Assembly (NCBI RefSeq): GCF_964355755.1
Contig: NC_092672.1
Coordinates: 18,844,501 to 18,908,500, forward strand
Length of the DNA: 64,000 nucleotides
Source of the DNA: Antedon mediterranea
Lineage: Eukaryota > Echinodermata > Crinoidea > Comatulida > Antedonidae
Direction of reading: 5' to 3'
The notes beneath the pieces were generated by a model. That model worked only from the letters and a program-made list of their open reading frames with translations, ran no database searches and was not told the DNA's origin. A program made the translations under genes and the position numbers. This document shows, one piece after another, positions 55,201 to 64,000 of this stretch. The stretch's first letter is position 1. Each line of letters begins with the position of its first letter.

Positions 55201-57805
55201 GTGTAATTTTATTGTCACATAATAGTTATTCACGTTAACCAAACAATTATTTATCTGAAAAAATGTAATTTAAAGCAAAAAATATTTAAATCGTCTGTCA
55301 GACAATGGTTGTTGGGTTATAATTAAACGTTTCGTTACGTTAATTATACTAAATAAATATTTTTTGTTTGTTACAGAAGTGATTAACTTGTTTCTGAAGT
55401 AAAATACAACAAGAATTCCTACTTTGATATGAAACAGACTCAATTTCGGTCACTGTCAAGTCTGGGGTCACTTCATCAAGCCTAGATACTTTAAGTGTAA
55501 AGTATCCTATTACAAACAAAATCTTTAATGGACTGTTTTGATAATAATTCAATGATTATCTGACTGCTTTGCTTTGGGATTTGTAATTTTAGCATGACGT
55601 GTCCTAGTAAAAAATAAAGAAAAAACGTCGGCCTCTACTATAACTACTGCTTACTTTCAGCTTTTGAATGAGTAGTCCTCTTGGGACGTAGCTGGCTAAA
55701 GCAGCAGCGTGAAACAAATACTATACTATGTACTAAATAGATTTAGACCTACATACGTTTATAGAAACGTATTGCTTAGGGATAAATGGAACATTCTAAT
55801 CTCTTAGTCTTTTTTTACCATCATTATTTGGTATAACACAAATAGATAAGACCTAGACCTACATTTTAATAGCAGACATAAATAGTATTGCAAAAGTTAG
55901 TTAAAATAGTGTATAACAAATGTTGACAATAAATATAAACCATTTTCAGTCGCTTGCAACGCGACTATGCGGCTCACTATGTCGGTCGGTTGGTCGGTCG
56001 TTCGGTAAACACTAACTTGAGCATGCGAATGCAGCCATCTATATTTCCTTGTTTTTCTTACTGTGAGTGTGGGTACTGTTAGATACATGAACACATATAC
56101 AAATAAACATTATTACTGACAGTTTTTTGTATTAGGCCTATTATTAATAATATATAACATATAAACGTCTTAGTAGTGTATCGTTACATAATACTTTACT
56201 ATTTCAATCGACTATGGCAGTGACAGTTTCAATAAAGTATTACGTCGCAAATGTTTTACTGTGTTTAGTGGTACATTATTTATAAAACATGAAAACAAAT
56301 TAATTCCGTTACTGAGTGGATAAAGAATATATCTAAAATTGTTCCTCTTTGCACTTCCCCATCCCTCAACTCTAATATTATGTACAAAATACAAATTTGG
56401 TTTGTTTAAGTTTGACCAAATTGTTTTCTCTTTCGGAAGTAATTCCCATGATGCTAAGTTTAGTTGTTGACTAAATAAATCACCGTGTCTATTTATTCGT
56501 TCATGTAAATGACATGTATAGTCCTATGGTACCAACTTAGCATTGCGTACTTTTAAAAATCGCCAGTTTTTTACGCTAAAATTACTGTGCATTCGAGAAC
56601 CATTTTTGGGCACGACCTAGATGGTACGAAGCGAGGCAAGCGTACCATTTATTATTTTCAATTAACAGAAATCTGCTGAATATAGCTTATTAATCTCCAC
56701 TGTGTTATTTTATGTTCTGTTGAGACATACTTTATACATGTTGGAATCATAAATATTTCCTCCATACTTTGTATAAATATAACTTGAACTTTTGTTTAAA
56801 GTTTTAATTGAAAGAGGTGTATCTCTGTAGGTAATATCTTACGACACTGGTATGGTAATCAATAATTTGTTGTTAAATGGGAATTTTGTGTTTCTTCACC
56901 ATTTTTTTCTGTTATTAGCGGTGTGCGTCAAATGGGTGTAATGTCTCCGCTGCTTTACAGTATATATGACGATCTTAATGCACAACTTAAAGAGAGTCCA
57001 ATTATTGGGGTAGGCCTACTATTTGTGATAAAAAGGTAAATTGTCTCAGCTACGCTGATAACATGGTTCCCATTGCTCCTTCTGCTATTGGTGTACATAT
57101 AATAATCTCATTAATGTGTGTGTGATCTTTTTGCTATGGATTGATATATGTTGTATAATTCTATAAAACTCAAGTGTATGGCATTATTTCTTATTATTGT
57201 AAGTTACGAACCACACTGTCCTCGAAATTGTTGATTGTATAACATATTAGTTAGATATGTGATTTGTAACTAATGCTGATATTAAGAAAGAGTATTGAGC
57301 TTTGTGCATCAGAGCTAATATATTATGCAGGACATTTTCCAAATTAGTTATTTAAAAACGTATTTCCTTAATGTATGACTCCATTGAGTAAATTCAAGGT
57401 GAAAGGTACTGTGAACTCATTTAGAGTTTGCTTTAATAATGGGTTACCTGTTACAATGATAGCACAAGCATAATGTTTGTTGTTAAGAATTATTACGTTC
57501 CCCCAATTTATGAATATTGAGAACTCCATCCTTATTTTACTGAATTCATGACAATTGTAATAATAGCTTATTTAAAACAATAGTCAATGCAAAATCCAAC
57601 CTGCATCAGCGTTGGTGCGAATTGATATTTTCGGGTTGTTTTTGTGGTAGATTCTATCTTAAAGAGTAATATTTTGTATAATTCAATACAATATTTAAGA
57701 TTTATATTAACTTCTAATAGAAAAAAATTTATAAGCGTTTCCTTAGATTCATTTTAATTAAGTATATAATGTGATAATGATGTTTTATAAAGTTTTTGAG
57801 AAAAC
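55201..57805. repeat. Duplicated spacer, copy 2
   Basis: Pairs with 47,030-49,629, with only scattered substitutions and short indels. No gene. Confidence 0.75.
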
Positions 57806-57821
57806 GAGAAACACAACTTTG
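57806..57821 (+). promoter_or_regulatory. Conserved -140 box of R13
   Basis: GAGAAACACAACTTTG, 126 bp before the ATG; ATAATAG near 57,881. Confidence 0.48.
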
Positions 57822-57931
57822 TAATATACTGGTACAACGTCATGACCGATAGACTATTGAACAGTTCTGTAGGTACTGGCATAATAGCTTTGCATGATTC
57901 TGTACCTGTTCGTAAGAAATGATACAGTAAA

Positions 57932-59281
57932 ATGAGCACTTTGCTAACAGTGATTCTTACATTGATTATGACAACGGGTTGTGTAGTTTGTGACGGACCT
58001 ATTACGTTTATAGATGAACCCATAAACGGATATGTTGATATTGGAGAAGATCATTCTTTTTCTTGCATTGTTAGTGGGTTAATGAATGAGAAGCTTACAT
58101 GGTATAAAGATGAAAGTCTGATGATGTTAAATGAAGAAGAATCTAGAATATCTGAAGTCCAAAATGAAGTATCATTTGGAAATTTTACAACATTGGTTAT
58201 TGACAATACATTGCAAAGTGATACCGGTTTCTATCAATGTGTTGTTATATCATTAGCGTATGGAGGAATATTGAAACGTTCTCGTAAAGCGGAATTAATT
58301 GTTCGTTCTTTACCTTCTTCAGAATATCCCCTTTGTCATCAATCAAAACCTGACACTCTGTTAGGTTCTACAATGTCAATGTCATGTGTTTCTGAAAAGG
58401 TTACCCCACCTGTAACTTTACAATTTACACGTAATTCTAAAAGTACAAACTCTGGAATACCAATGCCAGAGGAAGGAAACTTGGTAACAGTTCAACTTAC
58501 AAAAAACACGACGAAAGATGATAATGGTGCAGTATACGAATGTCACCAGCATTCATCATTTGATTCAAATTATCACAAATCATGTTCAATGAAACCTCCG
58601 AATATACAATATAAACCTGAGATAAAGATACAACACACTAATCCAGTGTTACCTGGACGAGAGACGATTCTATTCTGCCAAACATTTGCTAATCCACCTG
58701 TCGCACAATACCGTTGGACATTAGTGCCTCCAATTAAAGATGAAGATATTTTTGTAGAAAAAACTGGACAAACATTAAAACTGTTACGACCTTTAATAAA
58801 ACAAAGTGGAACCAATATAACATGTACTGCTACTAATGAAATTGGACAGGTATCATCATCTGTTTTATTAACAGTTTCAAATACTATCATTAACTCAGAT
58901 AATTCGTACAAACCATCGAGTAATACCAACTTAAACAATTCTAAGAAAGGAATAAGTTTATCATTAGATGTTGTTATTATCATCGTTGCTGGTGTTGTTA
59001 TCATTATTGTACTTGTTGTTCTGGTTCCCGTATATCATTATTGTTTGTGTCGTAATGATAACACTATAATAGTTGATTCATTAGGAAAAGAAGTAACTCA
59101 ACCTGAAGTGTATTATGAGACAAGAGAGGGAGTTATTTTAAGACATACAGTACAAGATCGTTCATTACCTCGTGTACCTACTACAGAGGTATATGGACAT
59201 TGGAGACATTCGACAGCTTCACAGGTTCCTAATGATCTTGAATCACATAGTTATACCTATATTGACACAGAAAACGATTGA
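57932..59281 (+). CDS. R13: family D three-Ig transmembrane receptor
   Basis: Intact, 449 aa. Signal peptide and D1 are near-identical to R11 (SLMMLNEEESRISEVQ). D2 has its own changes (KSTNSGIPMPEEG). D3 has VAQYRW and EKTGQ, where relatives have VSQYRW and DKTGQ. The tail combines Arg after CLC with Ile at the next variable site, a combination not found elsewhere in family D. The 3' flank is different from R11/R12, with no LINE remnant, so the duplication block ends within this gene. AATAAA is at about 59,344. Confidence 0.93.
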   Translation: MSTLLTVILTLIMTTGCVVCDGPITFIDEPINGYVDIGEDHSFSCIVSGLMNEKLTWYKDESLMMLNEEESRISEVQNEVSFGNFTTLVIDNTLQSDTGFYQCVVISLAYGGILKRSRKAELIVRSLPSSEYPLCHQSKPDTLLGSTMSMSCVSEKVTPPVTLQFTRNSKSTNSGIPMPEEGNLVTVQLTKNTTKDDNGAVYECHQHSSFDSNYHKSCSMKPPNIQYKPEIKIQHTNPVLPGRETILFCQTFANPPVAQYRWTLVPPIKDEDIFVEKTGQTLKLLRPLIKQSGTNITCTATNEIGQVSSSVLLTVSNTIINSDNSYKPSSNTNLNNSKKGISLSLDVVIIIVAGVVIIIVLVVLVPVYHYCLCRNDNTIIVDSLGKEVTQPEVYYETREGVILRHTVQDRSLPRVPTTEVYGHWRHSTASQVPNDLESHSYTYIDTEND

Positions 59282-59990
59282 TGTCAAGGTACATAGCGAT
59301 CTAGGTTCCTGTATTTTTGTTACTGATCTTGAACAATAATAATTGAATAAATTGTGTTATTTGCACTAATAAATTATTGTCTATATTCGTAAAGCAGCAC
59401 ATTGATTTACTAATTGGCAGAGACAACCGGAAGCATTATACAGATGGTTTGATATTCTCTTTTATTTAGATTTATTAGCCCCAACCAGAATGTGTTTACG
59501 TTTTCATTCTGTGGTTCGTTGATGAATTTAAAGCAGCTATTACTAAGCAATAACTAACACATCCGACTTAGGGAAAAATGAACTGTGTTTAAATAAATAG
59601 AAATGAATGTCGTTCATCAATTTAATTTTATTCAATATTGTCAAAACTAACCAAATGCATGTTTTCACATGTAAATTGTTTAATCGTTTATTTTACATTA
59701 ACAAAACACAACAAAAATAAATGAATGAGTGTGCCTTAGAATTAGATTATTATTGTAAGATTATGAAAGCAAATTACATTTCAGCATCCTTTTAAATATC
59801 ACTTTAGTATATTTATGAATAATATATGTACAGCTTCTATTGAATTTATATTGTTAAATACCTCAACACAGTTTTCAAATTGGATTTAATTATTATATAC
59901 GTTTAAGATATATCGAAGAAATTTATAAAATCTTCTTTTGGGTATAGTTTATAAATTATGAAATAATGTTTTTCACAATATCTTAAAAAC
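59282..59990. other. R13-R14 intergenic
   Basis: AT-rich, no gene; R13 poly(A) signal near 59,344. Confidence 0.6.
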
Positions 59991-60006
59991 GAGAAACATA
60001 ACTTAT
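59991..60006 (+). promoter_or_regulatory. Conserved -140 box of R14
   Basis: GAGAAACATAACTTAT, 145 bp before the ATG; same variant (ACATAACTT) as R8. Confidence 0.46.
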
Positions 60007-60135
60007 AAATTAATAGGCACAAATTTGTACCATTATCTGAACATGTCTATGTTAATCTTATTTATGAATAAATAGCTAATAATCAGTTTCTGCATTAGCT
60101 TGTACCTGTTTATATAAAAATAAAAGATTTGAAAT

Positions 60136-61476
60136 ATGTTGTTATCTTTGAGTTTTGCGTTGGTTATAACACCGTTTTATGTTATTTGTGATGCGGTTAT
60201 TCAGTTTATAGATGAACCATTAAACGGACAAGCAGATCTTGGTGAGGACCACTCTTTGTATTGTGTCGTTAGTGGGTTAATTAATGAAGAGCTTACTTGG
60301 TTTAAAAATGGTGGATTGATAGCTTTTGTTGAAGACTCACGGATATCTAAAGGTAATAGTGAAATATCCACCGGAAATATAACAACATTGGTCATTGACA
60401 AAACATTGCGAAGTGATGCAGGCTTTTATCAATGTGTCGTTATATCATTGGAATCTGAGAGGGTATTAGAAAGTTCACGAAAAGCGGAATTAATTGTGCG
60501 TTCTGTTCCTTCTCTAGAATATCCCGTTTGTAATCAAACCAAAGGTGACATTTTATTGGGTTCTACTATATTAATTTCATGTGCTTCTGAAAAGGTTACC
60601 CCTCCTGTAACTTTACAATTTACACGTAATTCTAAAATTATAAACTCTGGAATACTAATGCAAGAGACAGGAAACTTAGTAAGAGTTCAATTTACGTTAC
60701 AGGCGACGAAAGATGACAATGGAGCTGTTTACGAATGTCACCAGTATTCATCATTTGATTTAAATTATCACAAATCATGTTCAATGAAACCTCTGAACAT
60801 ACAATATAAACCTGAGGTAAAGATACAACACACTAATCCAGTGTTACCTGGACGAGAGACGATTCTATTCTGCCAAACTTTTGCTAATCCACCTGTCTCA
60901 CAATACCGTTGGACATTAGTGCCTCCAATAAAAGATGAAGATATTTTTGTAGACAAAACTGGACAAACATTAAAACTGTTACGACCTTCAATAAAACAAA
61001 GTGGAACTACTATAACATGTACTGCTACTAATGAAATTGGACAGGTATCATCGTCTGTAGTATTAACAGTTTCAAATAATGTCATTAACTCAGATAATTC
61101 GTACGAACCATCGAGTAATACAAACTTAAACAATTCCCAGAAAGAAATAAGTTTATCATTAGATGTTGTTATTATCATCGCTGCTGGTGTTGTTATTATT
61201 ATTGTACTTGTTGTTCTGGTTCCCGTATATCATTATTGTTTGTGTCGTAATGATAACACTACAATAGTTGATTCTTTAGGAAAAGAAGTAACTCAACCTG
61301 AAGTTTATTATGAGACAAGAGAGGGAGTTATTTTAAGACATACAGTACAAGATCGTTCATTACCTCGTGTACCTACTACAGAAGTATATGGTCATTGGAG
61401 ACACTCAACAGCTTCACAGGTTCCTAATGATCTTGAATCACATAGTTATACTTATATTGATACTGAAAATGACTGA
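60136..61476 (+). CDS. R14: family D three-Ig transmembrane receptor
   Basis: Intact, 446 aa. The signal peptide is about 1-19 (ends VICDA). D1 is distinct (GGLIAFVEDSRISKGNSEIS), sharing the SRISKGNSEIS block with R9. D2 lacks tryptophan and has QFTLQATKDDNGAVYEC. D3 and stalk match R11/R12 (QYRWTLVPP, NSQKEISL). The tail is Arg/Thr type. The 3' flank ('gatttcggggtatatggc') is R9-type, so R9 and R14 look like sister loci at both ends of the gene despite lying 23 kb apart. AATAAA-like signals are near 61,587. Confidence 0.93.
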   Translation: MLLSLSFALVITPFYVICDAVIQFIDEPLNGQADLGEDHSLYCVVSGLINEELTWFKNGGLIAFVEDSRISKGNSEISTGNITTLVIDKTLRSDAGFYQCVVISLESERVLESSRKAELIVRSVPSLEYPVCNQTKGDILLGSTILISCASEKVTPPVTLQFTRNSKIINSGILMQETGNLVRVQFTLQATKDDNGAVYECHQYSSFDLNYHKSCSMKPLNIQYKPEVKIQHTNPVLPGRETILFCQTFANPPVSQYRWTLVPPIKDEDIFVDKTGQTLKLLRPSIKQSGTTITCTATNEIGQVSSSVVLTVSNNVINSDNSYEPSSNTNLNNSQKEISLSLDVVIIIAAGVVIIIVLVVLVPVYHYCLCRNDNTTIVDSLGKEVTQPEVYYETREGVILRHTVQDRSLPRVPTTEVYGHWRHSTASQVPNDLESHSYTYIDTEND

Positions 61477-62692
61477 TTTCGGGGTATATGGCACAATCTA
61501 AGATCAAATTTACGGTAGATCTTGAAAAATACTAATAATGAAAAAAATCACATTTAAGCATCATTCTAAAGAAAAACTTTAGTATGTAATAATAAATTTA
61601 CTATTAATTTGATATTGTTAATTACTTAAATGCAATATTCAAATTGGATTTAATTATTCTCCGTGTAGGTATCTCTGATGTCAAGAACATATATTTTCTG
61701 TAGAATAAAATAAATTACCATATTATATTATGCTTCAACGTTTTCGCGTATATATTATGGTAACGAAGTAATGCTACTCATTTTCTGAAATGTTTTGCAA
61801 GACTGTCTTTTCTTAATGTCAACAATTGATTACGTGTACAATCGGGTTGAAGTTACATTATTTATTGTTGTAATCAATTTTACGACGTCACCTTTACGAT
61901 AATATATGGAAAACATGAATTTGAGATACAATAGTTGGTTAAACGTGCATACATTAAAAATGGACATAAGAGAAATCACGACGAAAAAATAAATTCTTGG
62001 TAAAAAATACCGAATTCCACATATTTTCACTAACTAACTAAAACAGTCGGACTTTGTTCGATATTTTGGTAAGCTGCTGATAAAGATAAAAAAACGAACT
62101 GTTGGTGGATAATTGTTGATAGCGCAGAAATAAAAATCTTGAATAAAAAACTGATTCAAATCAACCATTTCTCTCTATACACTCTCTATTAACAACGTTT
62201 GTGTTTAAAACAATATGGGATTTACCTAGGTAATTTTAACTACATCTCACTGATACAACGTGCTTATTTACTCCAAATGATTAGAAAGTGCAACAAAATC
62301 TCAACTAGATTTGAAGTTTTCATTTTGTAGGAGGTTATCCAGGCAAACTTCTTTAAATAATAGCATTTCATAACATCGCGCGTAAATTACGCTTTGAAAA
62401 TTTGACTTCATAAAAAAGTAGCGAGAATTAGAAAAAAGATAAAGAAAGAAAACCCGAAAATAACGTTTACAATTAATTAGGCTTATAAGTTATTAATAAA
62501 CTAATAAAGCATAATTTTTGTAGGTTTTGAACAACATGTTGTTGATACTTACTACGAAGTAGTTTATGAAGTTCATTATTAATAAGAGATCCTGATTTAG
62601 AATGAGATACAATAAAATAATAATTATTAAATTAGTTTCCGATTCAATTATAATAATGTACGACAATTTGCATTTACTTGAAGGTACTGTTT
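61477..62692. other. R14 3' flank
   Basis: The first ~330 bp resemble the R9 3' flank. The rest is AT-rich with no gene supported. Confidence 0.55.
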
Positions 62693-62895
62693 AGCCTGTT
62701 TTCCTGTCGACGTTATTCGACACTATCGTCGTTGATCGTTAACAGTTCAACGACGATCGTTTGAAAACGATCAAGTTGAAATGATAACGATAGCGAGTAC
62801 CTTTTCCTGTAAATCGTTTCATTTCAATGTTTACGTAGAAGATCGCCGATTATTGTTATCTATAGCGTCGACTAACGTCGACAGGAAAACAGGCT
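62693..62895. mobile_element. Small MITE-like element with 23-bp perfect inverted ends
   Basis: The ends at 62,693-62,715 and 62,873-62,895 are exact inverted copies (starting AGCCTGTTTTCCTGTCGACG). The interior of ~157 bp has further dyads (around 'cgttgatcgttaacagttcaacg'). No ORF. The target duplication is unclear. Confidence 0.7.
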
Positions 62896-64000
62896 TTACA
62901 TGATTCGTTTTTCTCTTTATACTTTTTAACGAAATGTTTCTGTCTTTTTAAATAAAATTGATACTGTCATAGGTTCCATTAAATGGATCTTCTCCTCCAG
63001 GTGCCAACAGTATAATGATATAAAACAATGACACATCATTATCTTGACACAATTGCACTCACAATGGATCTTCATTCTATCATTTTTCATCAATTTTTTT
63101 TAATTCATCAAATATCTATTACAAATAGTGGCTTAAGGGCCAAATTGCTTAGAACATTACATTTAAAAAGTAGTCAGCACAATATAAACATACAAAAAAT
63201 CAAATAAAACATTACAAAAATACAAAAAGGACCAATAAGAATCACATAGCTGTTTGTTTGTGACTACAATTTGACAACAATCTTTTGCATAATTTTAAAT
63301 GCCAATACATAGTTTCATTCTATTGTACAATATGTCCAGCTTTCCTGAAAACACCCTTGTGTACTGTAGTACAGTGTTGTAGTCTGATACTTGTTATTGT
63401 CAATGCATTCAGTACCTAAAACATGTCAAAGTTTCTAGTGGTATTGATAATAAATCTCGAGAAATATATATTGTTTTATTATCTACACTGGCAACAGACG
63501 TGTATATGTATAAGTTTTGTCAGTGACATTAAAAATGATATTCAACAGTGTTACGGAATAATGACAATGAATTGGTCTATTATAGTTGTCTCTGATACCT
63601 TTTATTACATGATTGTACTTGCACCCGGATAGAATGAGGTTTAATCTAGTTATTATTATATTAATTGTGTTGTATTTTTTTTTTATATCTAGGGTGTATT
63701 TATTTGATTATACATGTGACCATTATTACACCCAAACAAAATAAACGCCATCCCTGAATAAATAAATGCCCGGGCCTTTTATTCGGGTAACTACGGTAAG
63801 TTACTTCTAGCATTCTTAACTGTTGAGCTCGACGTTTCTATCAAAATGTTTGATCGGAGGTCAACAATACTTTCTAGCATTATTATAAGCAAAGGTACAA
63901 TTACAAACAGTAAAGGATTGTTTTAATTCCAATAATGAAACCATTAAAGCATTAATTATTGCATAACATTACTGTCTAAGGATAAGTTGTGTAGAGATAT
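62896..64000. other. Right end of window
   Basis: No gene, Ig fragment or clear repeat recognised; a short frame at 63,423-63,632 has no supporting feature. Confidence 0.5.

Overview
The window is eukaryotic and AT-rich, from a metazoan genome. The evidence is Ig-superfamily receptors with signal peptides, LINE and Penelope-type retroelements, tRNA-derived repeats and many microsatellites. It is probably a marine invertebrate. An echinoderm-like deuterostome is my best guess, based only on overall texture such as the recurrent 'aggcct' words; I cannot name a species.

The whole window is one tandem array, all on the + strand, of single-exon type I membrane receptors of about 442-454 aa. I number them R0-R14. 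Each has a signal peptide, three Ig-like domains (D1-D3), a stalk, one transmembrane (TM) helix and an ~82-residue cytoplasmic tail. The tail carries several tyrosines and a class I PxxP (RxLPxxP) motif. Thirteen genes are intact: R1-R7 and R9-R14. R8 has one nonsense codon just before the TM segment. R0 is cut by the window edge and has a tail frameshift. Four loci are relics: a tail fragment at ~35.44 kb, a D1/D2 relic at 35.84-36.39 kb, a deleted copy at 38.36-38.98 kb and a tail fragment at ~41.79 kb.

The ectodomains fall into four families: A (R0-R4), B (R5, R6 and the 38.4 kb relic), C (R7, R10) and D (R8, R9, R11-R14 and the 35.8 kb relic). D1 differs strongly between families, but the TM and tail are nearly identical at the nucleotide level in all of them. 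Tail variants are shuffled across families, which suggests gene conversion. A short box (roughly GAGAAACACAACTTT) sits 117-149 bp before every start codon, and TATA-like sequences follow it in families C and D. The layout resembles a multigene recognition or immune-type receptor cluster with variable ectodomains on a constant signalling module. That function is inference.

Layout: 0-12.3 kb holds R0-R3 in related spacers, with a probable solo LTR at 3.9-5.0 kb. 12.57-18.65 kb is a broken Penelope-like element flanked by a 16-bp target duplication, with a LINE and another repeat nested inside it. 20.2-27.6 kb holds R4, a LINE fragment, R5 and R6. 28.4-30.0 kb is a repeat cluster with a tRNA-derived SINE. 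30.5-42 kb holds R7-R10 plus relics. 43.0-59.3 kb is a segmental duplication of receptor, LINE remnant and spacer (R11, R12, R13), with a tRNA-containing palindrome in the spacer at 54 kb. 60.1-61.5 kb is R14. The last 2.5 kb has no gene I can support but contains a small MITE.
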